Below, in pieces: positions 35,642-43,300 of a stretch of 63,782 nt of DNA. The stretch is from positions 1 to 63,782 of the forward strand of contig JBBSTY010000005.1 of NCBI GenBank assembly GCA_038235385.1, read 5' to 3'. The position numbers and the translations under genes were made by a program. Below the pieces are notes generated by a model. The model saw only the letters and a list, made by a program, of their open reading frames with translations, was not told where the DNA came from and ran no database searches. Source of the DNA: JBBSTY01 sp038235385. GTDB lineage: Bacteria > Actinomycetota > Acidimicrobiia > Acidimicrobiales > Acidimicrobilacustridaceae. Position 1 is the first letter of the stretch. Each line of letters starts with the position of its first letter.

Positions 35642-35710
35642 GACCGACCGTGGCCCGCCCGACCGTGGCCCGACCGACCGCCGACCGCCGACCGCCGCCC
35701 GCCGCCCGCT
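35642..35710 (+). repeat. Short tandem repeat tract (CCGACCG-type)
   Basis: CGACCGTGGCCCG is present twice 15 bp apart (35645-35657, 35660-35672), followed by several 7-bp units CCGACCG and then CCGCCCG. This is a low-complexity tract upstream of the M18 promoter that could vary in length between strains. Confidence 0.75.
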
Positions 35711-35741
35711 CCGGCCCCGGTGTCCGCTCGACGGCGATGCA

Positions 35742-35804
35742 CCCCCGAACATGCGTTGCGGCGCGGTGCGCGGCGCGGTGTGGCCACGCCGCAACGGTGG
35801 TTCC
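35742..35804. repeat. GAACATGCGT hairpin element, imperfect copy A
   Basis: CCCCCGAACATGCGTTGCG at 35742-35760 begins a fold-back. GTTGCGGCG (35755-35763) pairs with CGCCGCAAC (35787-35795), and GAAC (35747-35750) pairs with GTTC (35800-35803) across a 4x4 internal loop. It resembles the perfect palindrome at 54060. Confidence 0.55.
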
Positions 35805-35839
35805 CGGGCGCGGTCGAGGGCGATGCACGGCGGTCCCAC

Positions 35840-35861
35840 CCCCCGAACGTGCGTCGCTGCG
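35840..35861 (+). repeat. GAACGTGCGT element, half copy B
   Basis: CCCCCGAACGTGCGTCGCTG begins here, a diverged copy of the unit at 35742. Both are preceded by GGCGATGCAC. A convincing right arm is not seen for this copy. Confidence 0.45.
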
Positions 35862-35941
35862 TGGCCGGGAGGGGTGGGCGCACGCCGGAATGAGGGTTTC
35901 GGCCACTAGCGTCTGGCCGTGGTGGCGACGGGGGAGCGAGC

Positions 35942-37462
35942 ATGACCATCGGGGACGGTCGGACGCCGGTGATCGTCGGCGTCGGCGCAGTCGATCAACG
36001 TCACGAGGATCCGACGGAGGCGGTCGAGGCGATCGATCTGATGGTCCGTGCCGTCGAGGCCGCTCTGGTCGACAGCGGCGGGGCCGGCCTTCGTCGACGG
36101 ATCCGGTGGATCGGCGTGCCCGACGGGACCTGGGGGTACCTCGATCCCGGCCGGCTCCTGGCCGAGCGCCTCGGTGTGGCCCACCCGGACCAGGTGCACA
36201 CCGTCCTCGCCGAGGTCGGGGTGGTCCAGCAGGACCTGTTGACCACGGCCGCGGGGCGCATCGCCGCGGGCGACCTCGACGTCGCGCTCGTGGTCGGGGG
36301 CGAGGCGAAGCACCGCCACCTCCGCGGCGCGATCACCGGGATCGAGACGCCCGAGTGCGTGCAGCCCGAGGGCAGCGAGCCGGACGAACGGTGGCGACCC
36401 GAGACGCTCGCCGTGCTCGACCTCGAGATCATCCGCAACACGGTGACGCCCGTCGCGGCCTACGCGTTGATCGAGCGGGCCCTCGGCCACGCTCGTGCCG
36501 ACGTCGATGGGCCCGGCGAGGACGACCACCGCGACGACATCGCCCGACTGTGGGCGTCGTTCGCCTCGGTGGCCGCTGCGAACGAACGGGCGTGGGACCG
36601 GAGCGGCCCAACCGCGGCCGAGATCCGCGATCCGGGCCCGGGCAACCGGATGATCTCGTTCCCCTACACCAAGCGGCTCAGCGCGCAGTGGAACGTCGAT
36701 CAGGCTGCGGCCATCGTCCTGTGCTCGGCCGACATCGCGGCCGAGCTCGGCGTGGCGCGGGACCGCTGGGTCTTCCCGCATGCGTCCACGGTCTCGAACC
36801 ACGCACGCTCGGTCGCCCAACGGCGCCACGTGCACCGCAGCGTCGGTGCCGAGGTGGCCGGTCCACGTGTCCTGGAGCTCGCCGGCATCGCCGCCGCCGA
36901 CCTCGGGCCCGTCGACCTCTACAGCTGCTTCCCCTCCGCGGTGCAACTCCTCGCGCCGGCCCTCGGTCTCCCGCTCGACGACCCGGCCCGACCACTGACC
37001 GTCACCGGCGGGTTGACCTTCGGGGGCGGTCCGCTCAACAACTACGTCCTGCAGGCCATGGTGCCCCTCGTCGAGTTGCTCCGCGCCGACCCGTCGAGAC
37101 CAGGGCTGTCGTCGAGCATCAGCGGCTTCCTGGTGAAGCAGGCGTTCAGCGTCTGGCAGGCTGCCCCGCCCCACCATCGGTTCCGCCACGACGACGTCAC
37201 GTCGACGGTGGCGGCGTCGACCGACGAGGTCCGGGTCGTCGACACCACCGGCCGGTCGACCGGCGGCCTCGTCGCCACCGCGACCGTCGATGTCGTGGAC
37301 GCCCGACCGTCGCGGGCAGTCGCCCTGGTGGACCTCGCCGACGGGACCCGGACCATCGCCGAGTCGACCGATCCCGACGTGGCCGCCGCGCTGATCGACG
37401 AGGACCCGATCGGTCGGCGCGTCCTCATCGCCGGCGATTCCAGCTTCGTCGTCGTTCCCTGA
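35942..37462 (+). CDS. Thiolase-superfamily protein without the N-terminal cysteine
   Basis: The 506-residue protein belongs to the long, SCP-x/acetyl-CoA-acetyltransferase-like thiolases seen in actinobacteria. Evidence is the N-terminal VIVGVGAVDQR, AGRIAAGDLDVALVVGGEA, ISFPYTKRLSAQWNVDQAAA and PVDLYSCFPSAVQLLA, plus LTVTGGLTFGGGPLNNYVLQA (GGG...NNY block). The acylated Cys expected near residue 90 is absent; that position reads VVQQDLLTTAAGR. A domain of about 100 residues with an OB-like look follows the thiolase part. It may bind acyl-CoA or act with a partner subunit rather than as a thiolase itself. A TAGCGT at 35909-35914 and GGGGAG SD precede ATG 35942. Confidence 0.75.
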   Translation: MTIGDGRTPVIVGVGAVDQRHEDPTEAVEAIDLMVRAVEAALVDSGGAGLRRRIRWIGVPDGTWGYLDPGRLLAERLGVAHPDQVHTVLAEVGVVQQDLLTTAAGRIAAGDLDVALVVGGEAKHRHLRGAITGIETPECVQPEGSEPDERWRPETLAVLDLEIIRNTVTPVAAYALIERALGHARADVDGPGEDDHRDDIARLWASFASVAAANERAWDRSGPTAAEIRDPGPGNRMISFPYTKRLSAQWNVDQAAAIVLCSADIAAELGVARDRWVFPHASTVSNHARSVAQRRHVHRSVGAEVAGPRVLELAGIAAADLGPVDLYSCFPSAVQLLAPALGLPLDDPARPLTVTGGLTFGGGPLNNYVLQAMVPLVELLRADPSRPGLSSSISGFLVKQAFSVWQAAPPHHRFRHDDVTSTVAASTDEVRVVDTTGRSTGGLVATATVDVVDARPSRAVALVDLADGTRTIAESTDPDVAAALIDEDPIGRRVLIAGDSSFVVVP

Positions 37463-37470
37463 CCCCACCC

Positions 37471-37499
37471 GCCCGAACGCGCCTGCCCCCGGTTCGGGC
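37471..37499 (+). terminator. Hairpin after the thiolase-like gene
   Basis: GCCCGAAC (37471-37478) pairs perfectly with GTTCGGGC (37492-37499) around a 13-nt loop, starting 8 nt after the stop codon. No T-run follows. Confidence 0.6.
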
Positions 37500-37619
37500 A
37501 TCGCGGGCGACGAACCATGGCGTCGTCGCCATGCCCCAGCGCGACGGCCCTCGAGCGACGGCTCGGGGCGCCGTCCGTTCCCGTCCGACGGCGGGACGTC
37601 GCGGCGCGAGACTGCGGCC

Positions 37620-38153
37620 ATGGATCGCGACGAGCTTGCCCGCCACATCGACCAGACCTGCCGGCTCACCGGGGAGTTCCTCCTCCGGTCGGGACAGACC
37701 AGCACGAGGTACTTCGACAAGTACCAGTTCGAGGCCGATCCGGTGCTCCTGGCCGCCGTTGCCGAGCACGCCCATCCGCTGATCCCCGCCGGCACCGAGG
37801 TCCTCGCCGGGCTCGAGCTCGGTGGTGTTCCGGTGGTCACCGCGCTGTCGAGCGTGTCGGGTCTGCCGGCGGCGTTCGTGCGCAAGGAGGCCAAGACCTA
37901 CGGAACGGCTCGACTCGCCGAGGGCACCGACGTCGCCGGTCGCCGCTGCCTCGTGGTGGAGGACGTCATCACCACCGGCGGCCAGGTGGTGCAGTCCGCC
38001 GGCGACCTGCGCGACCGCGGTGCGGTGGTCGACACGGTGCTCTGCGTCATCGACCGATCCGGCGGCGACCACGCCAAGCTCACCGACGCGGGACTGACCG
38101 TGGTGTCCGTTTTCACCGCCGAGGACCTCGACCGCGCCCACGACCGAACCTGA
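37620..38153 (+). CDS. pyrE: Orotate phosphoribosyltransferase
   Basis: The 177-residue enzyme converts orotate and PRPP into OMP in pyrimidine synthesis. The PRPP loop is CLVVEDVITTGGQV, and the flexible-loop residues RKEAKTYGT and the start FLLRSGQTSTRYFDKYQFEADP are diagnostic of PyrE. It is somewhat shorter than the 210-residue enteric form, as in actinobacteria. A weak GAGACT hexamer is 6 nt before ATG 37620. A hairpin follows before the convergent glycosylase gene. Confidence 0.93.
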   Translation: MDRDELARHIDQTCRLTGEFLLRSGQTSTRYFDKYQFEADPVLLAAVAEHAHPLIPAGTEVLAGLELGGVPVVTALSSVSGLPAAFVRKEAKTYGTARLAEGTDVAGRRCLVVEDVITTGGQVVQSAGDLRDRGAVVDTVLCVIDRSGGDHAKLTDAGLTVVSVFTAEDLDRAHDRT

Positions 38154-38184
38154 GACCGCACACGACCGAGCGCGTGCCCCGGAT

Positions 38185-38219
38185 CACCGGCGCGCCGCGT
38201 TCCTCGGCGTGTGCCGGTG
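38185..38219. terminator. Hairpin between convergent pyrE and nei
   Basis: CACCGGC (38185-38191) and CGCCG (38193-38197) pair with CGGCG (38205-38209) and GCCGGTG (38213-38219). The stem is interrupted by a small bulge. It could serve both genes. Confidence 0.55.
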
Positions 38220-38222
38220 GGG

Positions 38223-39035
38223 TCAGTGCTGCTCGACCGGGCAGGCGTAGACCCGGCGGTTGGCCAGCTCGAACCACTCGACCGGGGCGTCGCAGCGGCG
38301 GCAGTGCTGGCGTCGGTAGACGTAGAGCCGATCGGCCCGGGGAAGCCGGGCCATGCTGGTGCGCCGGGTGTCGAGGCATGGATCGGCGGGGTCGACCGTG
38401 ACGATGCGGCCGAGGCGCACGCCGACCGCGAGCAGCTCGGCGGCGTCGTCCCACAGGGCCAGGGCCTCGCACGGATCGAGCGACCGTCCGGGTCGACGAG
38501 GGTCGATGCCATGACGGAAGCACAGCTCGCTGCGGTACACGTTGCCGATGCCCGCGATCACCGACTGGTCCATGAGCAGGACCCCGATGGACCGGGCGCT
38601 CCGGGTGACCGCTCGGATGAACGGCGCCGGGTCGGTGCGGGGCCGCAAGGGATCGGGCCCGAGGCGAGCGAGGATGCGCTCGCGACCGCCGTCGTCGACC
38701 AGTTCGCAGGCGGTCGGGCCCGACAGGTCCCACGTCCACTCCGGACCCGCCATGCGCAACCGGATCTCGCCGACCGGGTCGGCAGCCGGCGACCCGTGCC
38801 GCCGGAACTTCCCGAAGAGGCCCAGGTGGACGTGCAGGCACTCGGGTCCGGTGGGCGTCTCGAGATCGAGGAACAGGTGCTTGCCGTGTGCGAGCGACGC
38901 AGTGAGCACGCCGCCGTCGAGCACGGCGGCACCGTGATCGAAGCGACCCTGCGGTGAGGAGATCGCGAGTGTTCGGCCGCGCAGGTCCCGTCGCAGCGAG
39001 CGGGCGAGCCGATGGATGGTGTGGCCCTCGGGCAT
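38223..39035 (-). CDS. nei: Fpg/Nei-type DNA glycosylase with unusual zinc finger
   Basis: The 270-residue base-excision enzyme begins MPEGHTIHRLA, with catalytic Pro2/Glu3 and the actinobacterial Nei-like HTIHR signature. The beta-hairpin Lys is in SLAHGKHLFLDLE, and the helix-two-turn-helix is QSVIAGIGNVYRSELCF. The C-terminal zinc finger starts CRRC but ends YACPVEQH, so the fourth cysteine of the usual CPxCQ is Glu and the final residue is His. A CCCH site is possible. It likely removes oxidised pyrimidines and is divergent from the aldo/keto reductase. Confidence 0.87.
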   Translation of the reverse strand: MPEGHTIHRLARSLRRDLRGRTLAISSPQGRFDHGAAVLDGGVLTASLAHGKHLFLDLETPTGPECLHVHLGLFGKFRRHGSPAADPVGEIRLRMAGPEWTWDLSGPTACELVDDGGRERILARLGPDPLRPRTDPAPFIRAVTRSARSIGVLLMDQSVIAGIGNVYRSELCFRHGIDPRRPGRSLDPCEALALWDDAAELLAVGVRLGRIVTVDPADPCLDTRRTSMARLPRADRLYVYRRQHCRRCDAPVEWFELANRRVYACPVEQH

Positions 39036-39110
39036 CGGCGCAGTCCACACGATCCGAGTCGAGCGTGCCGCATCCGGCGCCGAACCGATCGCTCGGGCAT
39101 CGCTCGGTCC

Positions 39111-39122
39111 TAACCTCGGGGG
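39111..39122 (+). promoter_or_regulatory. Leaderless promoter of the aldo/keto reductase gene (TAACCT)
   Basis: TAACCT at 39111-39116 is 6 nt before ATG 39123. Confidence 0.55.
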
Positions 39123-40139
39123 ATGGTCGATCGCTCCCCGTCCCCGCCGTCCCGTCGCATCACCCTGGCTGGTTCCGAGGTGGCCATCGAACCGCTCGGC
39201 GTCGGCACCTGGGCGTGGGGTGACAAGGCGACGTGGGGCATGGGGGGCTACGACGCCGATCTGAGCGAAGCCACCATCCGGGAGGCCTGGGATGCCAGCA
39301 TCGATGCCGGCGTCACGTTCTTCGACACCGCTGAGGTGTACGGAGGCGGCGAGAGCGAGCGGATCATCGGCTCGATGCTCGCGGCGGACCGCGCCGCAGG
39401 GATCGATCGTTCCGACGTGGTCGTGGCCTCCAAGTTCATGCCCTCGCCGTGGAAGCTCAACGTCCGCTCGTCGCTGCTCGCGTCGCTGCGGGCGTCGGTG
39501 GCCCGGCTGGGCGTCGATGCCATCGACCTCTACCAGATCCACGGACCCATCAGCCTGCGGTCCCACGGCGCCATCGCCGATGCGCTCGCCGCCGGCCACG
39601 AGGCGGGGTTGGTGAAGGCGGTCGGCGTCTCGAACTACTCGAGCGCGGAGACTCGCTCGATCGACGCCGAACTGCGGTCGCGCGGTCTGCGCCTGGCCAC
39701 CAACCAGATCGAGTTCTCGCTCCTGCGCCGTTCGCCGGAGACGAGTGGGCTCCTGGCGACGTGCGCGGAGCTGGGCGTCGTGCCCCTGGCGTACTCACCC
39801 ATCGGTCAGGGACGCCTCACCGGCAAGTACTCGGCGTCGAACCCGCCCCCTGGTCGGCGCGGGTTCTCCGCCCACCCCATGGAGGTCGTCGACCGGGTCG
39901 TGGCCGAGCTGGTTCGGATCGGCGCGGCGGCGGGGGACAAGACCCCGAGCCAGGTGGCGCTCAACTGGATCATCGCCAAGGGTGCGGTCCCCATCCCCGG
40001 AGCGAAGAACGGCGCCCAGGCGGCCGAGAACGCCGGTGCGCTCGGCTGGGAGCTGAGCGGCGACGACGTGGCGGCGCTCGACGCCGCCGCGCTCGAGGGC
40101 ATCCGCAACCTCCAGAACCGCTTCTGGCAGCACGGCTGA
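39123..40139 (+). CDS. Aldo/keto reductase
   Basis: The 338-residue NADPH-dependent oxidoreductase has the full AKR tetrad: D68 and Y73 (FFDTAEVYGGGESE), K104 (VVASKF) and H140 (LYQIHGP). Later, GVSNYSSAETRSIDAEL and LAYSPIGQGRLTGKY, and the cofactor segment IPIPGAKNGAQAAENAGALGW (cut: PIPGAKNGAQAAENAG) are typical. It resembles AKR families with broad carbonyl substrates. The substrate is not evident. It precedes the glutamate synthase operon, which has its own promoter. Confidence 0.9.
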   Translation: MVDRSPSPPSRRITLAGSEVAIEPLGVGTWAWGDKATWGMGGYDADLSEATIREAWDASIDAGVTFFDTAEVYGGGESERIIGSMLAADRAAGIDRSDVVVASKFMPSPWKLNVRSSLLASLRASVARLGVDAIDLYQIHGPISLRSHGAIADALAAGHEAGLVKAVGVSNYSSAETRSIDAELRSRGLRLATNQIEFSLLRRSPETSGLLATCAELGVVPLAYSPIGQGRLTGKYSASNPPPGRRGFSAHPMEVVDRVVAELVRIGAAAGDKTPSQVALNWIIAKGAVPIPGAKNGAQAAENAGALGWELSGDDVAALDAAALEGIRNLQNRFWQHG

Positions 40140-40211
40140 CGCCTCCGGGGGCGGGCCCGGTGCGCACGGCGGTGCGCCGCGTCGAAGTGGTCGAACCGGG
40201 TGTCGCCCCGG

Positions 40212-40312
40212 TAAGATGTGGACCTCTGTAGCGGGCCAGCGTCGTCTCCGCAGGATTCGAATCCATCGACCTCCTCCCAGCAGGTGAGGAGGCTCATCCG
40301 GGAAGACGCCAC
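40212..40312 (+). promoter_or_regulatory. gltB promoter and structured leader
   Basis: TAAGAT (40212-40217) is the likely -10, giving a leader of about 90 nt, unlike most genes here. The leader holds a perfect 12-bp palindrome GGATTCGAATCC (40253-40264) and a hairpin with arms CCTCCTC (40270-40276) and GAGGAGG (40286-40292). The latter is purine-rich like a ribosome binding site and could mask it. These could be an operator and a regulatory hairpin for nitrogen control. Confidence 0.5.
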
Positions 40313-43300
40313 GTGCGAGACACGACCGCGAAGAACATCTCCGACGCCTTCGGGCGACCTCGACCTCCCTCTGACCTGCCTCCCGCGCAGGGCCTCTACG
40401 ACCCTGCCCGCGAGCACGACGCCTGCGGCGTGAACTTCGTGGTCCACATGAAGGGTCTGCGGAGCCACGAGATCGTCCAGCACGGGATCGGGGCGCTCTG
40501 CAACCTCCAGCACCGGGGTGCCTCGGGCAGCGAGGTCAACACCGGCGACGGAGCCGGGCTCCTCATCCAGATGCCCGATCGCTTCCTCCAGGAGGTCGTC
40601 ACCTTCGACCTTCCCCGTGAGGGCTCCTACGCGGCGGGGATGGCGTTCTTGCCCCGCGATCGCGAGCACGCCGACGAGTCGGCCAAGGGCATCGAGAAGA
40701 TCGTGGCCAGCGAGGGCCTCCGGGTCCTCGGCTGGCGAGACGTCCCGCACGACGATTCGATGATCGGCGAGTCCGCCCTCGCGGTCGAGCCGTCCTTCCG
40801 GATGCTGTTCCTCGCCGGCGACGGTCTGCACGACGACACGCTCGAGCGCCGCGTCTACCTGGTGCGCAAGCGCATCGAGCACGAGCTCGGTCCGCTCGGC
40901 ACCGAGGGTGGCGCCTACTTCCCGAGCCTGTCGTGTCGCACCTTCGTGTACAAGGGCATGCTCACGACGCCCCAGCTCGCCGAGTTCTTCACCGACCTCG
41001 TCGATCCCCGGATCGAATCGGCCCTCGCGCTCGTCCACTCGCGGTTCTCCACCAACACCTTCCCGTCGTGGCCCCTCGCCCACCCGTTCCGCTACGTGGC
41101 GCACAACGGCGAGATCAACACGGTGCAGGGGAACCGCAACTGGATGCGGGCCCGTGAGGCGCTCCTGTCGAGCGATGTCCTCGATGGCGACCTCGAGCGC
41201 ATCTTTCCCATCTGCTCGCCGGGCGCATCGGATTCGGCCACGTTCGACGAAGCGCTCGAGCTGTTGCACATGGGCGGCTACTCGTTGCCGCACGCCGTGC
41301 TCATGATGATCCCCGAAGCGTGGGAGAACCACGAGTCGATGGACCCCGCCAAGAAGGCGTTCTACGAGTACCACAGCACGCTCATGGAGCCGTGGGACGG
41401 TCCTGCGTCGATCGCCTTCACCGACGGAACGGTGATGGGAGCGGTGCTCGACCGCAACGGCCTCCGTCCCTCGCGCTTCTGGGTCACCGACGACGACCTC
41501 GTGATCATGGCGTCGGAGGTCGGCGTCCTCGACATCTCGCCCGAGAAGATCGTCCAGAAGGGCCGACTCCGGCCGGGTCGCATGTTCCTGGTCGACACCT
41601 CCCAGGGTCGCATCATCGGCGACGACGAGATCAAGGGGGCACTTGCCGCCGCGCACCCCTACCAGGAGTGGATCGATGCCAACCTGGTCGACATCACCCA
41701 GCTCCCGCGCAAGGAGCACAACGTCACCGTGCACCGCACGGTGGTCCAGCGCCAGCAGGTCTTCGGCTACACCACCGAGGAGCTGCGCATCCTGATCGAA
41801 CCCATGGCGCGCAACGGCGGGGAAGCGCTGGGCTCCATGGGCACCGACACGCCGATCGCCGTGCTGTCGGACCGCTCGCGGTTGCTGTTCGACTACTTCG
41901 GCCAGCTGTTCGCGCAGGTCACCAACCCACCCCTCGATGCCATCCGCGAGGAGCTCGTCACCGCGATCGGTACCTCGATCGGCCCGGAGCGCAACCTGCT
42001 CGAACCCGGCCCGGCGTCATGCCGCCAGCTCCGCATCCCTCGTCCGATCCTGCACAACGACGAGCTCGCCACGATCATGGCGATCGACCGCGAGACCCCC
42101 GACTTCCGCTCCCGGCGCATCATGTGCCACTTCCCGATCGCCCAGGGGGGCGCAGGCCTGCGCACGGCGATCGCCGACGTGTGCCGCCAGGTGAGCGACG
42201 CCATCGACGAGGGGGTGAACATCCTGGTGCTCTCGGATCGCCGATCGACGGCCGAGCAGGCACCGATCCCCTCCCTGCTGTTCACCTCGGCCGTGCACCA
42301 CCACCTCATCCGGGAGAAGACCCGTACGAAGGTGGGCCTCGTCATCGAGACGGGCGAAGCCCGCGAGGTGCACCACATGTGCCTGCTCCTCGGCTACGGA
42401 GCCGGTGCCATCAACCCGTACCTCGCGTTCGAGACGATCGAGGACCTCATCGCCGAGGACATGACCGACATGGTCGACCCGGTCATGGCGGTCAACAACT
42501 ACATCAAGGCGGCCAGCAAGGGCGTGCTCAAGGTGATGTCCAAGATGGGCATCTCCACCGTCGCGTCCTACACCGGCGCGCAGATCTTCGAGGCGATCGG
42601 CCTCGGTCACGATCTGGTCGACGAGTACTTCACCGGCACCGTGAGTCGTCTCGGGGGCATCGGCCTCGACGAACTGGCCGAGGAGGTGCGGATCCGCCAC
42701 GACAGGTCCTTCCCCGACCGGCCCGAGCAGCTCGCCCACCGCTCGCTCGAGGTCGGCGGGGAGTACCAGTGGCGCCGAGAGGGCGAGTACCACCTGTTCA
42801 ACCCCGAGACCGTCTACAAGCTGCAGCACTCCACCCGCACCGGCCGCTACGAGATCTTCAAGGAGTACACGTCGCTCGTCGACGACCAGTCCGCCGCGCT
42901 CGCCACCCTGCGCGGGCTGTTCCGGTTCCGGACCTCGGACCGGACCCCGGTCCCGATCGACGAGGTCGAGCCGGTGTCGGAGATCGTCAAGCGCTTCTCC
43001 ACGGGCGCCATGTCCTACGGGTCGATCTCGGCGGAGGCGCACGAGAACCTGGCGATCGCCATGAACCGCCTCGGTGCTCGCTCCAACACGGGTGAGGGCG
43101 GCGAGGACCCCGAGCGCTTCGTGCCCCTGGCCAACGGCGATTCCAAGCGCAGCGCCATCAAGCAGGTGGCGTCGGGCCGGTTCGGGGTCACCAGCGAGTA
43201 CCTGGTCAACGCCGACGACATCCAGATCAAGATGGCCCAGGGGGCCAAGCCCGGCGAGGGTGGCCAGCTGCCCGGTCACAAGGTGTGGCCGTGGATCGCG

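Noticed and set aside
40250..40292. tRNA-like sequence (GGATTCGAATCC resembles a T-arm)
   Set aside because: The flanking bases do not form a 5-bp T-stem, no anticodon or D-arm can be drawn upstream, and no acceptor stem or CCA is present. The string is a simple palindrome in the gltB leader.
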